The notes under the pieces: generated by a model
The model's input: only the letters and a program-made list of their open reading frames with translations
What the model was told of the DNA's origin: nothing
The model's database searches: none
NCBI GenBank assembly: GCA_033675265.1
Contig: JAUJYZ010000355.1
Span: 1-64,000, forward strand
Reading direction: 5' to 3'
Origin: Actinostola sp. cb2023
Taxonomy: Eukaryota; Cnidaria; Anthozoa; Actiniaria; Actinostolidae
Length of the DNA stretch: 64,000 nucleotides
Translations under genes and position numbers: made by a program
In this document: positions 36,004-47,333 of the stretch, piece after piece
How positions within the stretch are numbered: position 1 is the first letter of the stretch
Layout of the letters: every line of letters begins with the position of its first letter

Positions 36004-37940
36004 TTTAAAATCAGCGAGCGTTGTTTTCGCTGTCTTGTCAGTTCAGGTTGGAGTAGTTGCGAATCTCGGCGTAAACATCGGCCTAAAAGTTGAATAGCAC
36101 TTACAGAATCTTTCATCTGACCGTTTAGAAAGACAGAATGAAAGCTGTGATAAATAATATTGGTGAATTTTCTGAAACTAAACATTATTACTTACTAGGT
36201 AAAAACGACTCGATGCAACTCGATGCAGACAATCATGAGGAAGCAAATCGGTTGAGCACGTACGCCGATCTCGGCTCGCTCTCGGTAATACGAAGTGTTA
36301 TGGCGATTTCTTTACTCGGGTGGTGATTGGTTCCGAAGCGGTTTATCTATCAGCGAGATTTCTCTACTTGGGTGGTAATTGGTTCCGAAGTTTATCTATT
36401 GTTACTTACTTACTTACTTTCGGAAAACTCAGACGATGGCAATAGTGGCTAGCTGCGCAAGCGCAGTAGCCACAACTAGTCAGATAAACTCTGAAATGCG
36501 ACAAAATGTATTTCAGAAAGAACTTTTACATTAGATACGGTTACTTTTGCTCATTTGGTAAATCAAAACGACCAGAGAACGACTCCTCAAAATATCAAAC
36601 ATAACCAAGCTCAAGGTGTGAAATGTTTGTTTACGATTACGAAGTGAGTTCTTGAGAATATTATTATTCACATAAACAACTTGTTTGATCCTAAATCTTT
36701 TGCTCAAAAGCCTTTATTTTCAAATGAAAAACATTTATTTGGAATCTGGATGAATCTGAACATTTCTCAAACACTTTTTTCGGAGTTACTTGTTAGTTTG
36801 TTTTGGTGTTGTGTTATAACATGTTATCAGTTCCAGCCGAATGATTGCAAATGCAAATCAACACAAAATAAAACACAAAGCCGCAGCACGGGCCAACGCC
36901 ACTTGATTCGGATAACAAAATCATTTTTGGGATACTGTACGATTACGAATTACGCAAACCAGACAAGTTTTTTTTGTGGATATCAACACATCTTCAGACG
37001 GACAAAAAAAAAACACCTTGTGCTATCGGATTTGTTTCAAAGTCACGGCAATATTACTTCATTGTGTTTTGATGTTTTTACTAAATATGTATTTTAGGAA
37101 CCGGTTTATTATGACTTCGTGTTTTAGCATGTGTATTTGACATGCAATTTCAATAGAGACGTTTAGTGAAAGTTTTGCTCGCGACTTTTGCTCGCGAACA
37201 TCGGTGATCGCGATCAAATTGCGATCAAATCGCGATCAAGGTGCGAGCAAGGTGCGAACAAATCGCGAGCATTGTTCGCGATCTGATCGTGCAAATATCG
37301 CGATAAATGTACATATGTTTCTGGGCTGCACTGTATACAGCGTGGGTTACCTGTGATATAACGATGTGCGAAGGGACTGACCAAATTAGATCGTTATATC
37401 GGGATATCGTTACAACGAATTCCCGATATATTGATTTTTCGGGAAAAGAGCCAAAAATATCGTTATATCGGGGTATTGTTAATAATCGATTTTTCATGTA
37501 GTGTCCGTTGTGCCTTATAGCTCTACCAGCGATGTAATCCCTATCATAATAAACTGTTGACAGACACATTACAGTCCTTATGCAATGAGAACTAAAGGAT
37601 TAAAGTATTGTCATATATTTTCAAGTGTTAAGCCTCCTTTTTCATCGCGCGAGGATTTACTTTATCGTTATATCAGGGTAAATTTTACGTTTGGGCTGCC
37701 AGATTGTGATCGTTATATCGGGAATATCGTTATATCGAGTATCGTTAAATCGGGATTTTTCTCCATACATTTACTGTAAGATTTGCCGGGCTGTCAAATG
37801 TTGATCGTTATCACCGGGAACATCGTTATATCGAGTATCGTTATATCGAGGTTCCACTGTACGGTGTTTTTCGATTGATATTAAACTCCTTCAGAAGGAC
37901 AACCCATTCCTATTTGGGAACTTTGGAGCACAGAAATGGG

Positions 37941-38045
37941 ATAATTGAGCTCCGTGAGGAGATGAGTCCCGCAAGGGGAATTATTGGCCTCGTAAGAGGA
38001 TATATTTGCCCCGTAAGGGGAATAATTAAATTGGCCTCGTAATTT
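37941..38045 (+). repeat. Array of tetraloop mini-hairpins, array 2
   Basis: Units ATTGAGCTCC-GTGA-GGAG, CCC-GCAA-GGG, CCTC-GTAA-GAGG and CCCC-GTAA-GGGG are followed by a half unit CCTCGTAATTTT. Linkers are AATTATT/ATATATT. It corresponds to array 1 read on the opposite strand, so the two arrays face each other. Confidence 0.7.
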
Positions 38046-38806
38046 TATTTACTTCATGAAATACACATTAGTGCATATTAATTCCATTCCATTCTCTTGT
38101 TTTCATTTCACTATTACACATTCGACATTATATTTCATTTCACAGGTTAAATAACATCACTCCGAGTACCATTATAACTCTATCACTGCAATTTATAAAC
38201 ACGAGAAATTATACATAACAGAAATAGAACCGTTTGTGTATCAGTACTATCTAAGTAATAATAATTCTGCTATTTCACGCTTTTCTCAATATCCTCTAAA
38301 AAAGCAGTAGACACATGCGCTCTTCGAGCGCCTATTTTTAAAGCAAAGCACAAACAATTATGTAAACATCAAACATTCCTAACATATACAGTGAATGATA
38401 TCTTACAAACTTTTTTGCTACTATAAACATCATTACTATAAACATCATTAATCAGACATCATTAATCACCCATACCTAAGTGATTAGTTGTATGAAAACA
38501 GTTGATTTAAACAAATAACTCTAGACATATACCTGTGAAATGTTATATCGTAATACACACTAGTAGATACTAATTTTGTTTTCTTTTGTTTTCATTGGGC
38601 CATTTTCATTTGTCTATTAAACACTATTACTAATAGTATTTGTTTCACAGGTTTATCATTAATCAGATATCATGGACCTTACCAATACGTAAACGTTATT
38701 TCCATTGAGTAGAGTGCAGATTAAAACCGTGAAACACTGTAAAACTATTTAGTGCTAAATAGCACCATTGAAACAAATAGAAAACAAAAGACATTCAATT
38801 AGTGTA
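38046..38806. repeat. Diverged ~250-bp direct duplication, AT-rich
   Basis: The segment from about 38,065 (CACATTAGTGCATATTAATTCC .. TTTCACAGGTTAAATAACATC) is echoed from about 38,555 (CACACTAGTAGATACTAATTTT .. TTTCACAGGTTTATCATTAATC). No gene is seen. Confidence 0.4.
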
Positions 38807-38813
38807 GTTAAAG

Positions 38814-41518
38814 CACAGGTAGCCCAAGCTCAGTATCAGTGGCGTAAATACAGTAAATGTATAGGCTTTCTTGTTCTGGTGTACTTGAATAAATAAATAA
38901 AAAATCGTTTGCCTTTATTCGACTCGTACTTGTTCCTTTGTTGTCCTTTTCCTTGTAGGCCATTTTGAAATTGAGAGAGTTGTTTAAAAAAAAATTCCCT
39001 ACCAGTAAGAAAATATAGAAGGTACAGTATGCTTAGAAGTATGTAACATTTTTTTGGAGTTTGCGTTCAGTCTGAGTGTAGTCTGAGTGTAGTCTGCGTG
39101 TAGTACACGCAAACTACACTCAGATTACACTCAGATTACATCAAACTACACTCAACTTTTTGCTCATTACAAGCTTGACTGACTTTTACACGCAGCCGTT
39201 ATTTGCATTTTGAAAGGGGTGAATGTCTAGAAATACACGTACGATGTTGCTGCTGGTGTCGTATTTATTGAAGTGTCTGAAACATTACATTTCCGTCGGA
39301 ACCTTACCGTAAAGTAGAACATCATGCAAGCAACACTGTAAACAAACTATTAAATAAAGCTTGAAGAAGCTTCGAGTATCTTCACTTTACCATAAGCCAT
39401 AAATGACACAAAAAGTTTAAATAAACTCTTGAAGTTGTATCTAGAAACAACATTCATTCAGAACGTCTTTCCCACCAACTTTCGGCATTATCAGTTCTAA
39501 AATCTAGGTTCATTAGCGTGCACGTGAGAATGTTATGTTTGAGACACTTGATTGACACATGTTGTGTTAGCACGTGAAACAAGTCTACAGGAACTTTAAC
39601 CAACCCGCTCTTTTTACTGACAGTAAAATACGTTCTTTTAATGGCGAATCTCCAAGATACAATGATTTCTTGTGAAGAGAACTTTACTATAAATCACATT
39701 TATCTTATCATGTTGTCATAATGTGAGTATTTTCTCCTACAATAAGCTTTAGAAACAATGATTCAACAAGTTTGTTTACGATCATCAACTGCTGTTGTCA
39801 TGTTGTTGAGACGAAGTGCAAGGACGCTTCGTTCGTCGGTTGTTCGATTTCTTGTAAAAAAAAATCAATTTAGATATAATTTAACACAAGTTAGAATACT
39901 ATAAAACCTTGCTGTTTAGCTAAAAAAGAGCTAAGTTTCGTGCATGTACGTTAACTATAGACCCGAATATGTGTCATACGTTGGAATGTTTGTTTTTTGC
40001 CGGCTTCGACTTCATGTTCAATGTGACGCTCGCTTCGATCGCACTGGACTATATGAAATGTTCTTAATCATTTACAGTATTTATTTTTGAGAGACACATT
40101 GTATCGGACTTAGAATTATTTTGGTTTTGAACCACGATTCTTGATATAAATACACGTATATTACGAACACGAATGTCTCGTCGTCCAACAGTTTGATCGC
40201 CGTTGGATTCAATTTCTTTGCACTACACTCAAACTACACTCAGCCTGCGTGTAACTTAAACAAAAGACTGTATAACAAAGGCGAAACTACACTCAAACTA
40301 CACTCAGACTACACTCAGATTACACTCAGTTTACACTCAGACTACACTCAGACTCCACGCAGACTCCACGCAGACTCCACGCAGACTCCACGCAGAACGA
40401 TGTTAACATACTTCTAAGCAGTGGTCACTCATGGCCGCCAGCGAACTCACATGGTCCCACTCAAATGCTCGTGAATCTCTCGAAACTAGACATAACGCCA
40501 AATTTCTTTCGGTAAACTGTAGTCCAATACAAGTCCGATAAATCACACTGCCATTCCCTTCTCTTACTCATCGCTATCTGCATCCAAGAGCAAGGTTTTT
40601 GTGACTTTCATCGGCAACATGAACCTCTGTACCTTCAAGTCTGACACGGATTTTGAACGGCCGTACAAAAAATGCACACACCGGGGAGGGACATAGGTAC
40701 AATACAATACAATAGTTTATTTCAACACGTGTCGTCCAGGAGCGTGAAGCTCGTTCAAAATACGAACGTGCAGTATATAAGAATCTAATCAAGTTGACAC
40801 TGAATAAAATTTCGTTCTATCATAGATTACAGTATTTCATCTGTCAAATTAATGCTTCTGATTTCAAGGAAAAGGCCTTTGGAGCAAATTCCAAATGGGG
40901 TATTGAAAATCAACACGAATTCGAAGAAAATATTTTGTTATAATCTCTGACAAGATATGGTTGCAATCCTCACGGGAGGGTACGGAAATTGTATTCAAGT
41001 GTCAAATGTACCTCTGTCCCTCCCCGGTGTGTGCATTTTTTGTAGGGCCGTTCAAAATCCGTGTCAGACTTGAAGGTACAGAGGTTCATGTTGCTGATGA
41101 AAGTCACAAAAACCTTGCTCTTGGATGCAGATAGCGATGAGTAAGAGAAGGGAATGGCAGTGTGATTAATCGGACTTGTATTGGACTACAGTTTACCGAA
41201 AGAAATTTGGCGTTATGTCTAGTTTCGAGAGATTTACGAGCATTTGAGTGGGACCATGTGAGTTCGCTGGCGACCATGAGTGACCTACCTTCTATATTTT
41301 CTTACTGGTAGGGAATTTTTTTTTAAACCGCCGTAACTCTCTCAATTTCAAGCGGAATGGCCTAGAAATTCCTACAGAGGTAAAGGACAATACAAGGAAC
41401 AAGTACGAGTCGAATAAAGGCAAACAATTTTTTATTTATTTATTCAAGTACACCAGAACAAGAAAGCCTATACATTTACTGTATTTACGCCACTGATACT
41501 GAGCTTGGGCTACCTGTG
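38814..41518. mobile_element. CACAGG-ended palindromic transposon with 7-bp duplication GTTAAAG
   Basis: GTTAAAG|CACAGGTAGCCCAAGC at the left and GCTTGGGCTACCTGTG|GTTAAAG at the right. The arms are about 490-515 bp: 38814-39024 plus 40423-40700 on the left, 41007-41518 on the right. A spacer of about 300 bp separates them. The left arm is split by a 1.4-kb insertion at 39025-40422; the right arm keeps the continuous sequence (AAATATAGAAGGTAGGTCAC, read inverted). No coding sequence is seen. Confidence 0.9.
39025..40422. mobile_element. 1.4-kb element with 11-bp subterminal arrays, inserted into the left arm
   Basis: TA|CAGTATGCTTAGAAGTATG at the left and CATACTTCTAAGCA at the right are its TIRs. 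Subterminal arrays use the unit ACTACACTCAG (11 bp; variants ACTCCACGCAG, ATTACACTCAG), inverted between ends (39,065-39,150 and 40,215-40,395). The right border has lost a few bases compared with the intact site. No transposase is seen. Confidence 0.8.
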
Positions 41519-41708
41519 GTTAAAGTTAGCAGTTTCATGGTTTTAGTGTTTGCACTCTACCATTTACAATGATGGGAATCTTTTGTGAAGGAATCCAATT
41601 TCATTTTGACCAAGAGTGTGGTTTAAACTAATATCAACACACGATACATTGAATGTGTCCCCATTTCTGCTCCTGCTGCAGTTAACAAATACGTGATAAT
41701 GTTTGTTA

Positions 41709-42972
41709 TCAAATGTTTTTTTTCCATTGTCTGGTTGAGTTTATCCAAAAGAAGTCATGTTCCTTGTGCCTTATGCACATTTTTGCATCAAGTTCATGAC
41801 AACTGAATGGGTCCGGGCCATCTTCTAACTTACCCCCACATCCAGCACACTTTCGTATGCGTCCAGTGATATCAATAAGCTGATATGGTGTTGTGGTTGT
41901 TGGTGCTAACTCTGTTTTTTGGGGGGGCGTTTTTTTCCGCAGAGTAACCTTCAAAGGATCTTCAGATGCTTCCGCTGTATAATGATCATCAGGATTACAA
42001 AATAGATCACCCAGAGTAACTTTTCCTGAATCTTTTCTTGCTGATGACATGTTGTCAGGTGACTTTTGTCTTGGTCTGGTCGGTGCTCTACTACGTTTGA
42101 GCCCTGCACTTCTATTTACTTTATGGGTTGTCAATGATGTAAGATTAACTGCTTTTGTTGTGCTCTTAAAACTGGACAGAAAATTGCTCAGCTGATTTGT
42201 TTTGAATCCAACTGCTACAATATGGGAACATATTTTGCGTGCCTTAAAACCCAGACAGTCACTATCACATCTTAACTTGCTATTAGAAAGGCATTTCACA
42301 ATGTGTGGATTACACTTGGAAGAACTTTTTACAAAATAGCTTCCAGATTCAAAAGCATTTCTTACTGAATTGTCCAAGACAAGTTCATTTGCCTTGTTTG
42401 CCAGAGACAATACATCTTTCCTTGTGAAGACACCTTGTAGATGATGTAAACATTGATCGACTATTTGGTTGGGATTTTCATCTGACATACAAGTAGCACT
42501 TGAATTACCAAGGTGAAGTCTTGGTGAATTGGTGTCATCAAAACTTGCACTGCTGCTAGAATTAGGTGCTCCACTGAAATTACTTGCTAATTCACCATCA
42601 TCACTATCGCACAACACAGACATTGGCATGGGTGTTGGGAGGGGCATGCTTGAAATTGTACACTTCCTTGTATCTCTTTGGATCAATGATGATTTTGTCT
42701 GCATACAGTCGACTTCCTGGCTTGCTCTCAAAAAATGTTGAAGATGACTGTACGTATGTGGCATACTCTGGTCGGACAATATAAGGACTATCCATTCCAA
42801 GGAATGCTTTCTTCACATCGCTGTTTTGTCTGTCAATTAGACCCTTCACATCGTCCACAAATGTACTCATGTCCTTTTGTTGGAAATTCTGCCACCTTTT
42901 TAACAAAGCATTTGCAGATTCTGGTACGTTATTTGTCTGCAACTTCTCTTCAAAGCCTGCCTCTATTGAAGC
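41709..42972 (-). pseudogene. Last exon of the MULE gene: SWIM finger and C-terminus
   Basis: The acceptor TTATTCCAG precedes GCTTCAATAGAGGCAGG in phase 0. The first part (ESANALLKRWQNFQ, FVDDVKGLIDRQ, LYADKIIIDPKRYKEVYNFK) runs to HAPPNT near 42,632. There one extra base moves the frame to PMPMSVLCDSDDGELA, which continues to the stop at 41709. The SWIM-like pattern C-x3-C-x8-C-x-H lies at about 42,220-42,290. The tail has CxxC and CxxH pairs suited to bind zinc. Confidence 0.7.
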
Positions 42973-43106
42973 CTGGAATAACATAATTTATCATAACATA
43001 AGCATAAACATTCTCCTCTGTAATTCCTAAAAATCTTAGCAAGGGTCTGTTTAGACAGGAAAGGGCTAGTCCCTCTTAGGTTGGAACCCATATAATGAGG
43101 TGACCC

Positions 43107-43332
43107 CTGTAATGTATGGGATCCCTGTGTATTATGCAAATGAGTGACGTCACATTAAAGTGGTCTTTTGGAGCTGGAGCACATGGCATCTCACACTTGA
43201 CCATACACGACATATCCCACTTCTGACACCATGTTGTGTATGGTCAAGTGTGAGACACCAATTGCTCCAAATGACCACTTTCATGTGATGTCACTCATTT
43301 ACATAATACACAGGGATCCCATATATTACAAC
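43107..43332. mobile_element. Foldback MITE in an intron of the MULE gene
   Basis: TGTAATGTATGGGATCCCTG.. is inverted as ..CAGGGATCCCATATATTACA. The arms run about 95 bp, including GAGTGACGTCAC and CTCACACTTGACCATACAC. Confidence 0.8.
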
Positions 43333-43351
43333 CCCTTTAATGGCTATCACT

Positions 43352-43480
43352 TTTTGTGGCTACTCTCCTTCATAAGAAGAGTAGCCACTATGTCATCGAG
43401 TGTGTAAGTAAGTAAATAAGTAAGTCCGTAACTAATATTCGGATAGCCTTCGGAACCGATTGTTATCAATCGAACACTGG
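43352..43480. repeat. Dispersed hairpin repeat, copy 3
   Basis: TTTTTGTGGCTACTCTCC.. pairs with AGAGTAGCCACTATG, then CGAGTGTGTAAGTAAG and ATTCGGATAGCCTTCGGA. Compare 29148-29290 and 33192-33400. Confidence 0.5.
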
Positions 43481-44846
43481 GCGACGAACAGCGACGAAGT
43501 CATCAACGATATAGCCGACGTTCGCCGACGTTTTTCCAGTGGTCTCCGATATATTTTCGTAGGATTTTCGTAGGATTTTCGTGACTATCAGCTCTTTCGG
43601 CAGCTTTCGGAAAGTTATCTGCTATTTTCGTGATCTCTCGTGTGGTTGTCGACGTTTTATCGATTCAAAACGTCTGTAGGACGTTTTTCACGCGTTGGTT
43701 TAATTTTTCATGTGTTTTCGCTTCGTGAACGCGTTGTTTAGAAGGGTAAGTTTACACCTATAAATATACTATTATTCTATGCTATTTTGCACCATAAACA
43801 AGACACATCTCTCATACAAAGTGTCAAGTGTTTGTTCATAAAGATGTTTTTAAGTTTTTCAGTGACATAGTGACGGTTTGTTGAGATTATTTTCCAGCCG
43901 TGAATATCGATTGTGTTTGTTCGGTCTTTTACAAATAGCTGTAGACTGATCGACTGGTCAGTTGTGCAGTCGAGCACTTCCATGTGAACCTGTTTAAAGT
44001 GTCAAGTTATTACTATAAGTAATTCTCTTCGAGGAACAAATGTCTTTATACGAGACACAAACAAACACTTCGAATTCAATTCAGACAGATTCGGCTCTCG
44101 TTTAGTCTTAGTCCCAAAACTCTCAAATCCCGTTCTAATCGCTAAATAAATCACATACAGGACTCAAGTAGATATTAATCTTTATTTAGAAAGCAGTTTT
44201 AGAAATCCAAGATCTCAAAAGGACAGTGATTTACGGCCATAATGGTATCTGCATGCTTTTGTTGATCAAATAAGACACAGGAAGCCCAATACACAAACAC
44301 AGGGTGGTGAGCCTGTGAAACCTGAAAAAAGATTTACACACGAGAGATATGTGTCTGGTTTCTGGTGCAAAATAGCATAAAATCATAGTACATGTATATA
44401 TTAGAGTGTAAATTTATCTTCAAATTAGAGTTACTATTTTAATATTACAATGTGTGTGGTATATTCAATGTTTTCATATATTTAGGCGAAGTCAAATAAA
44501 TAAATAAACACCACTTCATCAAAGTTGAGTTCAACGATCTTATATACAGAACATTGTTAAATTAATATTCAATCACTAATGATATATCAATGCTGTTCAT
44601 ATCGATTGTTGATAACAACTGTTATAATTGTTCAATTATTTGTACACAATTGTTAAATTCAATTAAACTTTGTATTAAAATACATAGATAGTTCAAGCAT
44701 ACTAGTTCAACAGAGGAATCAATCCAACTACATATTGCTTCTACATTTCAAAACCGCAGTAACTACATGTAGTTATAGACTATCTTTTTTGTTTATTTCT
44801 TTTTTTGTTTATTATTATTATTATTATTATTCCCAGGTTTATTTAC
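43481..44846. other. Intron of the MULE gene, mostly unassigned
   Basis: AT-rich; one CACAGGAAGCCCAATAC motif (44277-44293) and an ATT microsatellite (44812-44833) at the exon edge. No other feature is supported. Confidence 0.4.
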
Positions 44847-45269
44847 AGTAGCCACATGCAGTCCTTGACTGCCTATTTTTAATACCTTGGCACTGACATG
44901 ATACCATATATCGTCACGTTTATATACACGAAAATATCTTGAAAATTTAGGTGGGTTATTGGTATCAGCATTCTCCAGGTTATCCCACTTGGACATCAGT
45001 TTGTCAAGTTGACAGTTAAATTCTTCCTCAGTTTCAGCAGATGTTAGACCAGCACTTCCAAATATATCAATCACAACTGTATCAACAGCCCTCTGGGACA
45101 TTTCCAGTGCTCTGCATTTGTCTTGGATATTTTGCTGCATGTGTACTTTACAAAGAAAGGATACAGCTCTTTCAAATTCTTGAGCCATATATTGTCTCAA
45201 TGACTCTTCTGAGTCTGTTGAATATCCTTGGAGGTTAACTTTGAGGCCTGGGACTTTTGCAGTTAGTTT
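44847..45269 (-). CDS. MULE exon with second catalytic Asp region
   Basis: An exact 423-bp exon (141 codons) between CTTTTTCAG and ACT|GTAAAT. It reads KLTAKVPGLKVNLQGYSTDS, then EESLRQYMAQEFERAVSFLC, KVHMQQNIQDKCRAL. The STD..E and C-x2-H pattern corresponds to the second Asp and the conserved Cys/His of MULE transposases. The reading frame is intact here. The intron after it starts near an ATT microsatellite. Confidence 0.7.
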
Positions 45270-45287
45270 CTGAAAAAGTGTCAGATA

Positions 45288-45443
45288 TTAAACAATTATT
45301 GGATGAGGTTTTGATGATATCTGGAATTATCAAAGTAGAGGTAAGTGTTATTGGCCAAAGCCATAGGCTGAGGCCAATAACATTTGCCGAGACATTAATA
45401 ATTACGGATTTCTTCAAAACCGAATTCAATAATTGTTTTATTA
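45288..45443. mobile_element. Foldback MITE, CAATTATTG family, copy 3
   Basis: CAATTATTGGATGAGGTTTT .. AAAACCGAATTCAATAATTG, centre GCCAAAGCCATAGGCTGAGG. It fills most of the intron between exons 44847-45269 and 45683-46716. Confidence 0.75.
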
Positions 45444-45682
45444 TACATTGTCTATGTGGATTGACTCATAATACAAAGATATAAGCAATCCAACAACAAC
45501 AACAAATGAATGAAAATGACAGCACTGCAGTAACCTACAGATAACAACCAATCCGCTGACCTATGCAGGCTCGTTTTTGCAGATAACTGCCTACAGATAA
45601 CCATCAGACTGCTGAAATATCGCTGGCGTGCACTGATAGTTAGAATTATCTGTAGGCTCTCGACCAATGAGAATAGAGATAC

Positions 45683-46716
45683 TGAGTACAATGTATAATA
45701 AGTTGCTTTGTCCTTCAGCATGCATAGCATAATAGGACCAATCATAATGGGACATGTAGGAGGATTTGTACCTTTTTTGTACAATGGCATGTTTTTATAT
45801 GTAGTCATGAGGACAGAGAAAGGTCCAAGTTGGAATGTTACAGCATACAAAAGAGATTTATGACCTAAGATTTCACTGCAACAAAAATTTACAATGTCAT
45901 CTACTTGACTGTCTGTGAAGAGTACAACTTTTGGAGACTCATCGTCAAGAGAGTAACATCTTACAAACTTTTCTCCACCACCCTCAGCAGCAAGTTTCAT
46001 TTTCTGTGTAATTTCAAGAATAGGATCTTCTACTGTGGGGTGCAAATCTTTTTTGACATATTTCACCTGCCTTTCACTTCGAGGAAGTGCTCCTTGAGAT
46101 GTGCACTCTTGTAAGCCTCCAACTGATTTCTCAACTTCGTGTAGCACTTTTTTTATCCCACTTCCTTCATTGGCAACAGTTTCTTTTAATTTGTTTCTGG
46201 TACTTTTATAGGTCCTCAGATAGGGAATTGTATAATTTTTTTGAGTTACCATGGGATACCACTTGAATAGCATGCTCTGGACGTCCTTCAAAATGGTATC
46301 TTGCCAAAACCAAATGAAAGTTTTCTCCATTGGGAAGGATTACATTCACAAGTTTTTTTAAAAAGGATTTGTCACTTTTATTCACAAAAGGCCTCCGACA
46401 CACTTGATAACTTCCTTCTGTTTTATCTTTGACTTTAGTAACTTTACTTGCATGTCCATCCTCTGCAAATTTCACTTGATACCAATTTGATGTTGTCTTT
46501 GTCTGTTCCCATGCACCAAGGTCATCAGATAATATGTCTTCTGGATCATTCAATAAATCTAAATCAACAATAAAACTGTGGTTGTTTTGGACTCGTACAG
46601 GATTTGTGGAGGAGATGTAATGTTTATGCAGCCTATCACAGTTCAGAAGAACTTGAATAATTCTGTCATTGTCATATGACAACAATACATCACATGGCAC
46701 AGGGCATTGTTGGTGT
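45683..46716 (-). pseudogene. MULE exon with N-terminal domain and first catalytic region, frameshifted
   Basis: Starts after CTCTACAG and ends at TACTCA|GTATCT in phase 0. The first frame (HQQCPVPCDVLLSYD, GAWEQTKTTSNWYQV, LARYHFEGRPEHAIQVVSHG) ends in a stop near 46,206; another frame takes over at YKSTRNKLKETVANEG and continues through SLLYAVTFQLGPFSVLM to YYTLYS. The Ala codon GCT at 45842-45844 stands where related proteins have Asp (GAT), a one-base change that would remove catalysis. Confidence 0.65.
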
Positions 46717-47170
46717 CTGTAGAGGACAATCACAAAACAGTTTTAATAAATCAAAATAATAATCATTATCATTAACATCTTTTTACAGCTGCATATATAT
46801 CCACATAGTGGCTGTTCATCTGCTGGTAATTCACACTCTCTTCCTTAACATTGGATATTTTAAACACAATGCTCGGTACAACTATAGAATACAGTACCCT
46901 GGAAATGATATGCACATATTTATTTACATTGGTCTTCTATTGTTCTTGTGTCATTTCTCAGTACAAAGGGTTCCAGAGCGTCGCAGAGTATTCTATAGTT
47001 ATTCCCAATGCTCAAACTTATGCTGATATTTGCTAAGGGAGGAGAACTACTTGGAGAACTTAACATTAAAAACACAACGAATGTTGTGTTATATCTATAT
47101 TTGTAAAAAAGGTTCTGGTACAAATAAAGCTTCTTGCAGTATCTTGTATCTTGAATAAACTCAGTTCACA

Positions 47171-47231
47171 TGGGACTCAAAACCAGACCATAGCATTAAA
47201 TGGCAAGTGCTTTAACCACTTGGACAACCAT
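47171..47231 (-). repeat. tRNA-like sequence (SINE head or decayed tRNA)
   Basis: On the minus strand, TGTCCAAGTGGTTAAAG resembles an A box and GGTTTTGAGTCCC a B box with one extra base. Cloverleaf arms are poor, so it is not called a tRNA gene. Confidence 0.35.
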
Positions 47232-47246
47232 TTGAAGGAAATTTAC

Positions 47247-47333
47247 CTGTGAACATCAAATAGGGTCTTCCTTTTTGGGTCTGCTTTCTGTTCTATTTTA
47301 GGTTTCTTTTTTGCAGGTGAATCTAGACCATAT
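47247..47333 (-). CDS. Small basic exon of the MULE gene
   Basis: Between CCTTGCAG and CACAG|GTAAAT; 87 bp with 2-base leftovers on both sides, matching its neighbours. It reads YGLDSPAKKKPKIEQKAD, PKRKTLFDVH. Two basic clusters resemble a nuclear localisation signal. Confidence 0.6.

Larger units (their letters stand above)
33807..37355. mobile_element. CACAGG-ended transposon with 7-bp duplication ATATAAC
   Basis: ATATAAC|CACAGGTAACCCAGGC at the left and GTGGGTTACCTGTG|ATATAAC at the right give exact 7-bp duplications. The TIR continues (..CTGTATACAGTGCAGCCCAG, AAACATATGTACATTT) into subterminal arrays of TCGCGA/GCGATCGCGA words (34,830-34,970 and 37,160-37,300). The left TIR is interrupted by the foldback at 33829-34802. 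No transposase is recognised in the middle. Confidence 0.85.
33787..37859. mobile_element. TA-flanked CAGTGGAACCTCGATATAAC element, split by insertion
   Basis: TA|CAGTGGAACCTCGATATAAC at 33787 is inverted at 37840-37859 (..TCGAGGTTCCACTG|TA). The right remainder repeats CGTTATATCGGGA-type words. Removing the 33807-37355 insertion leaves an element of about 520 bp, with ends typical of Tc1/mariner MITEs. Confidence 0.8.

Noticed and set aside
34804..37335. Separate TA element with CAGTGCAGCCC ends
   Set aside because: The ends are the inner part of the CACAGG element's TIR; the apparent left border is the edge of the inserted palindrome.
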